Under the pieces are notes generated by a model that did not search any database, had not been told where the DNA came from, and saw nothing but the letters and a program-made list of their open reading frames with translations. The position numbers were made by a program, and so were the translations under genes. Below, one piece after another: positions 1 to 11,245 of a stretch of DNA of 64,000 bases. The stretch spans positions 5,347,383 through 5,411,382 of the forward strand of contig NC_089732.1 in assembly GCF_035083965.1 (NCBI RefSeq), in the 5' to 3' direction. This stretch comes from Branchiostoma lanceolatum (Eukaryota > Chordata > Leptocardii > Amphioxiformes > Branchiostomatidae). Position 1 is the stretch's first letter. The number at the start of each line of letters is the position of its first letter.

Positions 1-132
1 GTTGTATACATATTGATCGATCTATTTATTTATTACGGTGTTCCATTATTTGCTTCTATTGAAGTGTATTAGAAACTGGTTAACGTTATATCTATGGGTT
101 TTTTATAATTGTATTTTTTTAAATTATTAGTT

Positions 133-1511
133 TTAATTATTACCTTTCATCTCGACCACGCTGTATAGGCCTGTATGGGCCTGCACCGCAGTAGGATCGT
201 CCCTTTGAGCGACCATCTCTCGAAGTCCACCGGCGATTCCCATCATGCCTAAGTCTTCCAAAGCCCCCACCAGTAAGGCAACCGTTGCTTTATCTCCCCA
301 CATTGACTGCCATCTGAAAAGAAAAATCACGATTCGACGTTTAATTATATAAAGTGCATTTGCCCTGAGTAAAAAAAATGAAGCAATCATCGCTTTCCAT
401 TGATTCACTACTCGTAACTCTGCTTCCTTGCTCCTGATGCGTTTAATTCAAGTTAACAAGGATGTTTCCTTCTTTTCGTTGGAAGACTTATATATCGCCA
501 CGGCTTGCGTCATTCTTTCTTTCAGCCGATCACATCGGGTCATCCTCTTTCTTCTCGATAGCACGTGTTGGGTTCTAATAATATTAGTACACGTGTAGAG
601 GTTTAACGCATGATGTCTAATGCCTGAAGCCCCCTCCCCCATATACAGGACTATGGACCGTCGGGATTACGTCCCAATCCGAAAGGGCAAGTGTGTCATC
701 TCCGAGCAGATCTACACGGTGCCAAAATCGTAAAAGCTAGCCAGAGAAGCTCCAGTCTGCCAGAGAAGCTCCAGTTAGGCACCGTAGGACTGGACCTTCT
801 CTGGCTGACTGGAGCTTTTCTGGCTAGCTATCTTATACGATTTTGGCACCGTGTAGATCTGCATGGAGATTACAAGTGTGCAACGCCGAAGAACCCTCGC
901 CCTCTGGATCCACGGACTTTGAAGAGAGTGGTTGAAAATATATTTAAGTATGTTGATGTTAGTTAGACATCCAAGATACGCCAAAAAACAGTTACTCAAA
1001 CAGTTGTTTCAAATTTTATCCAGTTGCCTGAATAACTGTTTTTGGCGTACCGTAATTCACTTTATCTTCACGGTAGCAAAGTTTCACGGTGTAAGGAAAA
1101 TGAACATTTTCACAGAACTTTAATTTCGCGGTAGCGGTAAGTGATTTGTAGAACGGATGTGTGAAGGAATTATAAATACACATGTACTTACAACAGGTTT
1201 TTCACGGTGATGATAAGTTCACGGTACAGAGCTGAGGTGACCGTGAAAACAGTGAACATAAAGTTACAGTGAAAGAAACAAGAATCATAGCATCTTTAAG
1301 TATGATTTATAACATGAAGCATGCGTTTGATAACGTCTCACCGGATCATGGTCTGTAAGATGATCTTCCGCACACCCTCATCTTGATGGCTGAATTCCAA
1401 ATTACCCAGAATGCCCTCGACGTTGGGGAAGTTCGGGTCTATTGTTGTCAGTAACTTCCGGCCAAGCGTTCTCCAGTCGCCCGGCAGTAGTCGGTGTGCC
1501 ACAAACTCTAG
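133..1511 (-). CDS. Death-domain protein, last two exons (partial)
   Basis: Two minus-strand exons, 1511-1342 (170 nt) and 313-133 (181 nt with the TAA stop), join in phase 2 across a GT-AG intron (CCG|GTGAGA to TTTTCAG|A). The 56 codons of the first exon, one split Arg and the 59 codons of the second form a death domain. Helix 1-2 reads LEFVAHRLLPGDWRTLGRKL and helices 4-6 carry the W-x(4)-G-x-x-ATV pattern followed by LVGALEDLGMMGIAGGL. The domain is C-terminal, with about 20 residues after it. Death domains act as homotypic adaptors in apoptosis and innate signalling. This one resembles the ankyrin/UNC5/NF-kB/PIDD class, but the remaining domains are not visible, so no family is named. The upstream exon enters in phase 0 through an acceptor ending ACTCAG. 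I found no convincing upstream exons in 1.5-14 kb, so they may lie far away or be hidden among repeats. Splicing and domain call are well supported; gene identity is not. Confidence 0.82.
485..708. repeat. Dispersed SINE-body repeat, copy 1
   Basis: This stretch (CGCCACGGCTTGCG, then a GATCACATCGGGTCA-like segment, a TTCTCGATA segment and GTGTTGGGTTCT) matches 4530-4720 in the same orientation and 46873-46985 in the opposite one. It breaks off where the foldback element at 708 begins. Confidence 0.7.
708..860. repeat. Foldback (inverted-repeat) element
   Basis: The left arm from AGATCTACACGGTGCCAAAA returns as its reverse complement ending TTTTGGCACCGTGTAGATCT at 860. The arms of about 50 nt also share GCTAGCCAGAGAAGCTCC and its complement. 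The central 45 nt repeats the same CCAGAGAAGCTCCAGT word. Reading frames through this segment are products of the palindrome. Confidence 0.85.
977..1050. repeat. Imperfect hairpin
   Basis: TACGCCAAAAAACAGTTA is mirrored by TAACTGTTTTTGGCGTA with an AT-rich centre. The same TACGCCAAAAA-TAGTTACTCAAG head occurs at 4242-4270, so this is one end of a dispersed family. Confidence 0.65.
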
Positions 1512-1963
1512 CTGAGTCGTAGATACCTTTAATACATGTAACGTATGTACGTTATAGCAGGTGGAACATTTCGCAATTATGCAAATATCTTATGGATATA
1601 TATTATGTTCATACTTACTATGACTCTATAACCATTACGTTATGATATCTGATTTATGCTAGCGTTAGATAGCATTACTGATGATAGGACAGGCTGATAG
1701 ATACGCAAAATGTCTACTCAATGACATTATGTAAGAACCCATTCATGCCACTCATGGATACTGTGTTTGCCAACAGTTATCAGGTTACACACAAAATTTA
1801 CTCAAGCAACTGGATAGATATTGTAAACACTCAGACGTTTCTGGTAGCATCCACTACCTTATGCCAGAGACTGAGTAAGATTTGTAGTACTCACTGAGTA
1901 TCCATATTTAAAAAAGAATTAGATACCTGTTTTATTGTCTGTTTGTTTGTTTGATTGTATTTT

Positions 1964-2001
1964 CTGTATTGTACTGTATTGTATTGTATTGTATTGTATT
2001 G
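1964..2001. repeat. ATTGT microsatellite
   Basis: About seven tandem GTATT units. Confidence 0.85.
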
Positions 2002-2024
2002 CATAACACACCAGATTCGTACTG

Positions 2025-2262
2025 AACAGAACAGGCTGCATATCCGAACAGATTTATTTGATCCACTCACGCCAAGAAGGACGCCTCTTTTAGATAAGTG
2101 TGGCTCACCTCGAACACGGGCCCTCCATGGAGGTCCTTAACCGAAGCTAGGTACTCATTTTTATTTGAGTGAAGTCTGAGGAAAGGGCACAACGTCAACG
2201 GGGCATGTCAGGGGACGCAGGATTCGAACCCTGGACTGTAGATCTTTCTAGAATTCTCAGTC
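2025..2262. repeat. SINE-like dispersed repeat, copy 1
   Basis: It shares its order of words with 56515-56812: CGTACTGAACAGA, ATCCACTCAC, AACACGGG, CCTCC, then CCTTAACCGAAGCTAGGTAC, GTGAGTGAAG-like runs, AGGGCAC, CAGGGGAC and a B-box-like GGATTCGAACCCTGG. The TTCGAACCC word suggests a tRNA-derived head. Confidence 0.7.
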
Positions 2263-2390
2263 ATTGGTAGTGGATGCAGCGTTTATACCTGAAACGTCTG
2301 ATCGTTTACAAAGTCTACCCAGTAGTGCTTGAGTACTAGTAACTTTTGCATTGAGTGCTTCATTAGCTGATATCTAATGTCAGCTAACCT

Positions 2391-2494
2391 GCATAGACGT
2401 AATAAGAATAGGAATTGGAGAAGGAGGCACTCAAGCTAAGCTTCGGTTAGCTTGAGTGCCTCCTTCCCCAATTCCTCTGCATAGACGTAATAAG
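2391..2494. mobile_element. Hairpin insertion between 16-bp direct repeats
   Basis: The word GCATAGACGTAATAAG occurs at 2391-2406 and again at 2479-2494. Between them is an almost perfect hairpin with 30-nt arms (2410-2439 and 2447-2476) and a 7-nt loop GCTTCGG. The layout looks like a target-site duplication around a small foldback insert. Confidence 0.8.
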
Positions 2495-2499
2495 GTTAT

Positions 2500-3420
2500 G
2501 CAACGATAGCACAAAAGCAATCACGCCTATAGGTACAATAGAGCGCGACAAACTTCGACAGTTCAACTCTTGACAGTTTCAAACAACAGGTTTAACTCCC
2601 CACCCCTCCCATTCCCAACCCCCGGTTTGTTACATCTCACATCCTCACTCCCAACTTGCAGTAGACTTCCAGTAATAGAAAGGCAGCAAAATCTTCACCA
2701 CGTTGAAGGCGGCTGCCTTAACCGAAAGAAGAAAGAAAGAAGAACTTCCCCCTAATTCCTCTGTTTTTTTTTTTTTATATTAGTCCCAAGAGGTACAAAA
2801 TGCCCCCCTCCCCAAACGTTCAAATGTCGTTCTTACCCTTGCTTCCATGTCCTCGTTTTCGTACCACCTATGTGCAACCCCAGAAAGTTAGCCTTGAATT
2901 GTCCCGAAACGCTTTCCTAATGCGAGATCTTCATCACGTAATGTTGCGAATTTACGCGTCCTCTAGAGCTTTTTCATTGCAGGCTGGTGTCTCAAAATGT
3001 TAGTAAGGGGCCAGGTTTCCGTGACCCATTGTTGCACCTTCTTTGTTTACTGTGGGCGCTACCACTGGTTGGTAGGGGTGATGAAGTGGTTTTACTTACT
3101 TCGATAGTATGAATATATGTACCACGGAGGTTGTATGTACTTTGAAGGAAGGGACACATATTGTCCTTGCTTCATGTCTTCTTCTACCTTTTCCTCTCCC
3201 GCTCCAAACAATATCAAGGTCAACAAGATTGGCAACATAAAAAGATGTTGCCATGGCGACGGTGGTCTCTGTTAACGTTTTCGTTTTTATCCCACATGCA
3301 AATAATGACCTCGCATAATCTCGGCATAAATCATGTCAGTCGATCACCGGCCTTCTCACCAAAATAACACAAGTTGTCCATTGTATGAAAATCTTGTTTT
3401 CACACAAAAAAATATCGTAC
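2500..3420. other. No recognisable gene
   Basis: Short C-rich and T-rich reading frames occur here, but none has a domain, consistent splice sites or a homologue I recognise. Confidence 0.5.
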
Positions 3421-3760
3421 CATTTCCTCATAAATTATGTAAATGAGGCCCTCTATGCAAGATTTGTATCTAATAGTGGCCACATTTACTTAACTTCCAA
3501 ATGGTGAAAAAATGAAATCCCCATCATTTACCACTATGGATTTATAGTATCTTGTCATTAATTATGCAAATTAAGTATCAATTTGCATAATTGATATCTA
3601 TCGATACTTATCTCTTTCTCAGTTACATATGGCATGTGTTTGAGAGTCCTATAATAGAATGCAGCTGATTTATCAACTGTCCTCATTAATTATGCAAATC
3701 AGATATTGATTTGCATAATTGGCATATGATTATGTAAATCATCACTTAAGCTATCTATAA
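3420..3760. repeat. ATGCAAAT-rich dispersed repeat
   Basis: Repeated words AATTATGCAAATTA and the inverse ATTTGCATAATT recur about every 60-130 bp. The same arrangement is found at 8620-9140 and 35870-36080. Confidence 0.7.
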
Positions 3761-3830
3761 ACCAAAAATTATGATGATCCGTCATCCCCTTCTTGCGTTA
3801 TTCTCTTTCAAAGTTTGAGTCAAAATCAGC

Positions 3831-4160
3831 TCCTGCAGTTCCAAAAAAGCCGCTAGGGGTCCAAATCTACAGGACATATTTTCCTAACAAAGAGCTATCC
3901 ACCACTTAAAAATCATGACTATAGCATGTTAAGAAGACGAGATTTGAAAAGTGAAAGTTCCCCTGCAGTACCATAGAAAGTCGCTAGGGGGCCCAAAATC
4001 CAATCATTACAAGGTCTCCCACAGACCTACCCACCTACAAAATATGAAGACAATACATCCAGGCATTCGTGAGTTATCGTCCCATGGACTTTCACATTCC
4101 TGTACAATTCCTAGAATTCTTGCAATCTGCACACAATATACAGTAAAAATTTGGCTCGCC
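3831..4160. repeat. Dispersed repeat with GTCGCTAGGGGGCCC core
   Basis: The core is CTGCAGTACCATAGAAAGT followed by CGCTAGGGGGCCCAAAATC, AAATATGAAGACAATACATC and a GAGTTAT end. Related copies are at 9165-9400, 36100-36490, 44020-44215, 49990-50370 and 62205-62290. Fuller copies run on into CA-rich DNA and end AAAACAATATCTCCATTTTT. Confidence 0.7.
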
Positions 4161-4529
4161 CCTGAGGCGTCGCCAAAAACCTGGACCAGGCGGCTGTCAC
4201 CATGCGTTGATGAAGGTTAGACATCCAGGTAACGTTAGTAAGATACGCCAAAAATAGTTACTCAAGCAACTGGATAAAAAATTGAAACAGTCAGACGTTT
4301 CAGACAGCATCGGATTCCGCTGTCTTTCGTCAGTGACTAACGATAGGACTGGAAAACCAGATTTTATACCAAAACTCTGAATAGATATGTTAATGAGGTT
4401 AAGACAATTTAGGGCAGAGCTGGAGTTGTCACCGTATATATATAAAATGTGTTTGAGTAAGAATAAACAGATGCAGTAGTTTGTTAGGCTTGCGCGAACC
4501 TCAGACTGAGGACGAAGCATGACGCTTTT

Positions 4530-4825
4530 TCGTTAGCTAGTAGTGCAATGCGGCTTCGCTACGGCTTGCGTTTTTGGCCAAGCACACCGGGTCACCCCTA
4601 CTCTTCTCGATAAGTGTGTTGGGTTCTTTTACGTGCAGAGGTTTGACGCCTGACGTCCGTTATGCCTGAAGCTCCCTCATACACGGGGCCGCCGGCTTTA
4701 CGTCACCATCCGAAATGACGACATTTCCGAGCTGGAGTCGACCCCTAGGATCGAACTCGGGAATTTGATCCAGATGGCAAAGCAGCGGGATTGCGTTACC
4801 GCTTGCGCCACGGACCAGGTAAAGA
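4530..4825 (-). mobile_element. tRNA-derived SINE
   Basis: On the minus strand a tRNA-like head has an A-box (TGGCGCAAGCGG) and a B-box (GAGTTCGATCC), spaced as in a tRNA. The body that follows is shared with copies at 485-708 and 46873-46985. The head cannot be a functional tRNA because its acceptor stem does not pair. Confidence 0.7.
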
Positions 4826-5178
4826 TAAACATTGTGTATTTGCTTGCAAAAGTTACCTTCCAGATTGGATTTTGGTGAATGGAACTTTCTCGTAACGTCT
4901 CGGAAGTCAGATAGAGTTGACTAATGACTAGAGAACTTGAGGATTTACCTGATTATCCATAACCATAACAATGATTAAATTCTGCCCACGACACACGAAT
5001 AACATACAAGCTGATAAGAAAGAAGAGTCATAAAGGAACTCTCGGTGAACTATTCTTTCCCACGGAAGCTCAAGAAATCTCGAGATTGGACCGCGCTTCG
5101 AATGTTCGATCGTGAAAAAGAAGAATAGTCGAAAACCGGGATGGAATTAGAACTTCGATTCTTCAACGAGCTAATTCG

Positions 5179-5707
5179 ATGGCAGACTTTGAACAGTGTA
5201 TATATCAGTTCCATTATGTAAACATACAGTCAAAAATGCATATTTCGTCATTCCTAGCGTTATATCTTTTAAATTTATGCTTAAACCCGGGGCTCCAATG
5301 TCGCGGCGCAAGAATCGCCGGTAGGAACAGTACAAACTTCACTTCCGTTGAGTGCCTTTCCTCTGACAACGACGAGAACGAGCACGAGTTTGAGGCGAAT
5401 TGGGGGCCAGAAGATATCACCATCGACCACAAAACCGCAAACTCATTCCTTCGCGACCATGAAGAACTACTCACTACTAGCAGAGAAAGCGTCGAAGGAC
5501 CAGAACCCAGTCTCCTTCAACACATTCGAGTCAAGAGAGCCAGCGCCCCTACCGTTCCAAAAACGTGGAGAGTAACTCCGTATGCGGAGCTTAAATTTTT
5601 CCTAAAAGGCACAACATTCAAACCACTCCAGAAGCTGAGCAGCACATGGGACTATTTCAAATATCGCTGGCCACCAATAAAGCGCAGTAACCATAACGGA
5701 CACTCGG
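5179..5707 (+). CDS. 5' exon of a secreted/membrane protein (signal peptide)
   Basis: An open exon starts at ATG 5179 or, with a better context (A at -3), at in-frame ATG 5236. The second start gives the signal peptide MHISSFLALYLLNLCLNPG. An acidic, N-glycosylatable stretch (NST, NFT) follows, then a basic furin-like site (RVKR) about 120 residues in, then a basic Trp/Tyr-rich region. The exon most likely ends at a strong donor (CTCGG|GTGAGT) in phase 1. The frame stays open to 5862 and would add a hydrophobic stretch, but that part lies beyond the donor. The exon has the orientation and character expected of the start of the EGF/TSR/PAN gene downstream. The first EGF exon there needs phase 2 input, so at least one more exon would be required. 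The link is an inference. Confidence 0.5.
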
Positions 5708-6027
5708 GTGAGTTTAGACAAGTCTTCGTGTATATGTTGTTGTTGTCCTTGTTTAACGTCATGCTGGGTTTCACTTGGTTCAATTACGAGTCAATAGACC
5801 GACGATCCCAAAGCCACGCCCCCTGTTCGATTTCGAACACCTCCGTCAAAAAATGGGTTTGACGGACCAAACATGGCCGCCGCGGCTAGGTTGAAAATAA
5901 TGCCACTGACTTCGGTTTAGCTTTTTTGGCACTGAAACCCTTTCAGAGCGGGCCAAATAAGAATGCTATGTCTACCTTGTTGAAGGCTGTATCCCCCGGG
6001 TAGAGTTGTTTAAGGAGGGGGTAGATG

Positions 6028-6689
6028 TACGACCCCGTTCACACTCATTTTTTCCAATCGCGATTGAAGTATAATCGCGATTGAATCGATCCGATCGCGA
6101 TTGATTTTTTCAGTGTGAACGCTCCCGATCGCGATTGGATCGATCCGATCGCGATTGTTTCTGATCCACCTCCGGAGGTACTTTGGGGAGGATCAATCGC
6201 GATCGGATCCAATCCAATCCAATCAAATTTTGAGTGTGAATGCAACTACGATTCATGCCGTCGCGATCGGCGTGTATATCGGCTTGTTCCGGGGGTGGGA
6301 ATCGCCAATCGTCGCTTCGTTCACGCTCCCAGATTGTCCTGTCTACAGCTCTTGCCGCGTTCATTAGTGTATTACAGCTAGGCTAATATGCAAAGCCTTC
6401 GTCGTTCACGCCTTCTCGCGATCATAGCCCGCCGATTGCCTTCCCTTCCACGGCTACAGAACATTCTCCAAAAGTTGGTGGACTCCCGCCATTTTGTAAC
6501 AAGTGTTTCAAATAATAAGCGTGCCTCAATCGTGCTTCAATCGCGATCGGATCACGGCGTACTTTAATCCACTTGGCGAAAAGCAGTGTAAACGCAAGAG
6601 TTTCTTTGCGTTCAATCGCGATCGGATCGAACAATCGCGATTATACTTCAATCGCGATTGAAAAAAAAATGAGTGTGAACGGGGTCGTA
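6028..6689. mobile_element. MITE with iterated AATCGCGATT motif
   Basis: Long terminal inverted repeats begin TACGACCCCGTTCACACTCA and end with the complement TGAGTGTGAACGGGGTCGTA. Each arm of about 75 nt contains several copies of AATCGCGATTG and GATCGATCCGATCG. The interior shows the same words next to a second GTGTGAACGC block. No transposase is encoded, so it is non-autonomous. A relative lies at 17444-17940. Confidence 0.88.
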
Positions 6690-7227
6690 GTTGCGGTGAG
6701 AGCGCAATGTTTTCGGTCAATGTTAAAGCGGTATGCGCCGCATAACTTTCCCTTGTCGGTGGGCATCAGCGCCCAGTTTCTGACAAACAGCCGATGCACG
6801 TGTAAAAGAGGGTTCATATATCTGTGACACTGTATTGACTGCATGCATAACAGCTGCATGGTATTTAGTAACTAAGAATTAAAATGCATACTTTTACTTC
6901 CCTGTTCCCTTTCAAGTTAACCAGTTTCACACACCAGTAACGGAAGAGACGAAACTCTGCGCTTGCGGACTTTGTAGTAGTCAGCATGTGGTATAAGCTT
7001 CCTCTCATTGAGTGCCCGATCTATTTTCTTTTTAAATTCGTTTTTGTTCTAAGCATGCATTCAACCAATACAGTGAAAAACCTGTCCCACGCTGCTTTAC
7101 ACGTGCCATTTCTGCCCCGCCAACGCTGTTTCTGACGGAGGTGGGCTGAATAGAACAGGGGGTTCTATGGGTCTTCTATTCGTTCGATATGGTGTTCGAC
7201 AGGATCGGTCTATTGTCTCTCTATGTA

Positions 7228-7480
7228 CTTAAAGCCCCCTCTCACTGGACCCGCGGCACGCTGGCGGCGTCGCTGCGTCCTAAACTGGATTTGTGTTACC
7301 CTTGACTTTATATGGAAAGATCATTCAAAACGTACAAGTATGACCAAAAAGACAACAAAACACACAAAGCTGAAAAAGATTCGTTTTTTGTCGATGAAAT
7401 TCGTTGAGTGCTTTGTCAATTCGATCGGCCGCAGCGACGCCGTCAGCGTGACTCGGGTCCAGTGAGAGGGGGGGCTTAAG
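7228..7480. mobile_element. MITE, full copy (CCCCCTCTCACTGGACCCGC family)
   Basis: Terminal inverted repeats of about 50 bp begin AAAGCCCCCTCTCACTGGAC and end with CCAGTGAGAGGGGGGGCTT. The interior holds CTTGACTTTATATGGAAAG and GTATGACCAAAAAGACAAC. A partial second element (7481-7590) abuts it. Other copies are at 14551-14770, 15024-15165 with 15805-15915, 17058-17282 and 62335-62477. Confidence 0.88.
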
Positions 7481-7611
7481 GCCCCCTCTCACTGGGCTCC
7501 GGCACTGCGGCGGCACTGCCGCGGCAGTTCATGACGGCACCGTCGCGAAGTTTTCATTTGCACTCTCACTGACGTGCGGCGCATTTGCGTTTGAAGCCCA
7601 GATGAGCAAGT

Positions 7612-8125
7612 GAATGTTATTGTTCGACAATCGTACGTGGTACAATATATGGCACTAAATCAATAATACTGCAAGACTAACCTATGCTACCATTATAAGT
7701 ACAAAACATTATCGATAACAGTGTATGAATAACAATAAAGCCATGTATGGATATTTTTTCCCTCGCTTTTAGAATGAAGTATAATGAAATTGACCTATGT
7801 ACTGTAGGTGGTATAGGAGTTGGACATGACAACAATACATGGGACATATCGTACCAGATAGGGTGAAATTTGTCTTAATAGTAATACTAGTACTTTGTAA
7901 CAGCGCATCTCTCTCTTTGCCATAAGTGGGACAGACCATGGTCATCACAAATTGAAATTTATCTTCAATATTTTCATTACATGTGGGACACAATCTGTGA
8001 GTGCCTGGTGTGTTGTGGTGTCGATCCTTTTCGACGTCTAGACAACGTGCGCTGATTCTCAGTGTAGTTATGCTTTTTACAAACGGTTTATTATGAATTG
8101 ATGTGATATAGTCTCCCTCCAAAGT
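7612..8125 (-). mobile_element. LINE 3' end with C-terminal zinc-knuckle remnant
   Basis: The minus-strand frame reads LRISARCLDVEK, then C-x2-C (CPTCNENIEDKFQFVM), then CPTYGKERDALL. This is the usual C-terminal tail of non-LTR retrotransposon ORF2 proteins. The AT-rich 3' part (7612-7790) is homologous to 39888-40035, which marks both as 3' ends of one LINE family. It is truncated and has no reverse transcriptase core. Confidence 0.7.
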
Positions 8126-8620
8126 GATTTTTGATTTTATAAAATGTGTGGAGTTTACTAATATTTCTAAGTGGTTCCCTCCAGCCAGGGAGAAACGCGA
8201 GTTTCACACTTTCTTTAAATGTACATGTTACGTATATGTAAACGCATCAAAGGGGGCAAGCGCATGACGACGAATCACCTGTCTGAGAAACGTCTTGGTG
8301 GCGAAATGTCCTGATACCAGATATGAGGTGCATGTGTACTATGTCTGGTTCGTTCATGCTGACATTAATTGTGACATCGTAATGATTTCGCTTGCCCCCT
8401 TGGGGCCCTGTCACACGTGTGCGTATATGCAAGCGCGCGTGAGTTGCGCATTAACATTTTTTTGCGTTTAAGTAAAGTTTGCGGGGAAGAAGTTGTTATT
8501 AGCAATTTTTTGTTTTTGGTTAAGTTTGCAGCTTTGGTTTGAAAACTAGGCTGCACAACGATGGGCAAAGTAGAAAACAACTTCTTACCTGCAAACTTTA
8601 CATAAACCAAACAAGAAATC
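8126..8620. other. No recognisable gene
   Basis: A loose inverted repeat (GTTTGCGGGGAAGAAGTTG near 8480 and ACAACTTCTTACCTGCAAAC near 8578) suggests another small foldback element. No coding evidence was seen. Confidence 0.45.
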
Positions 8621-9140
8621 TCCATGAAATATATATTATGCAAATTAGGCCCACATTTGCATAATTTATATTGAACTATGTTCACTGTAACATGACTTCC
8701 AAATGCCACAGGTATGACATTCCAGTTATCTACCAATATGGAATTACAGTATTTTCTCATTAATTATGCAAATTAGGCCTTCATTTGCATAACTTTTATC
8801 TATCAATGTCCTTTATTTCTCAGTTCCAACATATGTTGCATTTTTTAACTGTAGTACCATTGAACGGAGTGGGTTTATGAAATGCCCCCTTAATTATGAA
8901 AATTAGATTAGAAACAAGTATACAGGTTGGGTATTGTACCCCATTGTGGTTTGACCACCAGCTGTTGGGACCTGGGGAATTCTTGTCCCAAATTTGAAAC
9001 TAACAGGTGTGAGCTACCACAACATGCCCAGAATGGAGGTATAGATTTTCCTCATTAATTATGCAAATTCAGTCCCAAATTGCATAATTTGCAATTCATT
9101 GTATACATCTCTGTCTAAGCTACCTGTATAGTAAATAACA
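8620..9140. repeat. ATGCAAAT-rich dispersed repeat, second copy
   Basis: TTATGCAAATTAGGCC, CATTTGCATAA and relatives recur at irregular spacing, as at 3420-3760. Confidence 0.7.
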
Positions 9141-9164
9141 TGAAAATCTTTTGCTCCTTTCTTC

Positions 9165-9400
9165 AGTTATTCTCCTTATTAGAAGATTTTGACAAATACG
9201 CCATTGCAGTTCCAGTGACACCAACACTTACCCACATACCAAATACCATTACAATCCGCCCAGACGTTCTTCAGGTATGCTGACTTTAGCATCCGGAGAC
9301 ACACATACACACACGCAAACACACACGCAAACACACTCAAAACAATATCGCCATGAAGAAGCCTTTTTTCATGGAGATAATACGTGACCCCTACAAACAA
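9165..9400. repeat. Dispersed-repeat 3' part with CA microsatellite
   Basis: This is a partial copy of the family at 3831-4160, running into CACACACGCAAACACACACG and ending AAAACAATATCGCCATGAAG. Confidence 0.65.
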
Positions 9401-10171
9401 AATGGCCGCGCCCGGAATTGACGGTCACATTCACAGTTTCGGCTCTAAGTCAGATACAGGATAACTTTCTTGGACATGTCAGTGTTGCCACTCTGCGAAT
9501 GCCTTCCGCAATTTCGTGCAGTCCAGTGCGATACCCACTTTAGGTGTGGTCTCATTTTCTCATAGTCGCATTGTATTCATATCCATACAAAGGATACTTG
9601 CGAAATCATATATTGTGATATATCGTGGCAGTAAGAATCGTGAGAAAAGAACAGAAACTTAAGAATTATCATTTTATCTGCTTTCAGGAGGATGGTTTCT
9701 ACCCAAACCTGCGAGTTGGAAGCGATGGATCGGGGCGAGAGGGATGGATACTAGTCGACACTTCGAGACGAGATATGTGAGACTTCGAAAGAAACCACCT
9801 GGACAAGACGCGTCGGATGTCGTCGAATATGCGTTGGGCCTAATCGAGATTGTTGCACTAATCTTTGGCAGTAGCTACAATTTCTTATTGGTCTATAGCT
9901 AGGCTTGTTCAGTCGAACGCGCAGCCAGCTGTTAGGCGGCATTTGTTCTGCGACCTGCGTCTAAGTTAGACGGCTTTCAAAGGGTCACAACCGGACCTGG
10001 GTGGACATGTGACCTGGTTGCATGTAACAACTACTGTGGGCAACAAAAGAATGGTTACATTAACTAGGTCTATACTTTTTCATATCTACAGGATTTGCCA
10101 AGTCTAACCATGTAGATATTTCGTGCATTGCAGAATGAAAGCGAACGCTGTGGCCCACGAGACATAGTGTA

Positions 10172-11076
10172 TTTTTGGTCAGTTAATTCGTGCTTGTCTT
10201 GTATACAGTACACCTAGATCCAATTAGCTAATTACATTGCACGATAGTCCATTTCTCCACCTTTGAATTAATACCCGAAAGTCCGCTGGTTAATTGATTA
10301 GGAAACACTTTTGCCCCGAAAATATCTGCGACAATGCCAAGATCGGTGTGGTGAAATTTTTGCCTATTTAAAGGTACCGATCCGCGCTCTCATGTACTTT
10401 GGATACATTTGATAAATTTCGCGTGGCATAACAAAAATCATTTCTTAGTATTCAATGAGAAGCTGTATAAATGCGACTATCACATGCAATGAAATATTTG
10501 ACATGATAAAAGTGAAGTCCAGACAGACAGAGGTTTTAGTATAAGGTACCTAATCTTTTTAAAACTTAGTCAAATTTGAAGCCATCGCTTTCGAAAGCTG
10601 GCGTTCCAACGATGGAGCCCCAGACGGTACGTTCCATTTTTCCGCCACGGGAGTTAGTCGAGGTCAGGTGTAATGTTGCAACTTTCAACAAGTGTTTGGG
10701 AAAGTTAATAAAACCAACAGCTCAAGCTTTGCCGTCGTATACACATTTTCTGAAATTCTTCCGAGTAAGACTGATATCATTTGGAAGCTAGAAAAAGCGG
10801 GATTCATGTGCAAGTTGACCAAATGTCATTAGATATGTTTTGAGTTCTGTAAAGCATTGTGAAAGTTCATTGTGTTTGGTTCCTCCTTCAGAAAAAGACG
10901 CCCTAAAAATTGACATGGTGTTATATATTTTCGGGGCAAAACTGTTTCTTAAGGAATCAACGAGGGGACTTTGGTATCAATTTAAAGGTGAAGAAATGGG
11001 CTATAATGCAATATAATTAGCTAATTGGATCTAGGTGAACTGAAAAAAAGACAAGCACAAATAAACTGACCAAAAA
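10172..11076. mobile_element. Foldback element with about 150-bp terminal inverted repeats
   Basis: The left end TTTTTGGTCAGTTAATTCGT matches the right end AACTGACCAAAAA inverted. The arms share CACCTAGATCCAATTAGCTA, ATTTCTCCACCTTTGAATTA and TTTTGCCCCGAAAATAT with their complements. The 600-bp centre has no transposase-like frame. Confidence 0.82.
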
Positions 11077-11245
11077 ATTGCTAATGTTTCGAAAGACAAG
11101 TCACTGTCAGTTTGATACAATGTCCAGACGTGTTGTGTCTCAGGGGCCTTCACCTTTGACATATTACCCACAATATTTGTCGCTACTCGTGCGTACTCGG
11201 AATGGTGAACCAGCTTGTTTCACCCCACCGTGCGTTTAAATACTT

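Larger units (their letters stand above)
1800..2335. repeat. Inverted pair flanking an inserted SINE-like repeat
   Basis: The arm 1800-1860 (ACTCAAGCAACTGG, GTAAACACTCAGACGTTTC, GCATCCACT) reappears reverse-complemented at 2269-2335 (AGTGGATGC, GAAACGTCTGATCGTTTAC, GTGCTTGAGT). The enclosed 400 bp holds an ATTGT microsatellite and the repeat at 2025-2262. Confidence 0.65.

Noticed and set aside
691..999. Overlapping frames on both strands
   Set aside because: They are produced by the 708-860 foldback element and mirror each other.
9751..9942. Minus-strand frame
   Set aside because: It is the complement of the more plausible plus-strand open frame beginning at 9689, which itself is only a candidate exon.
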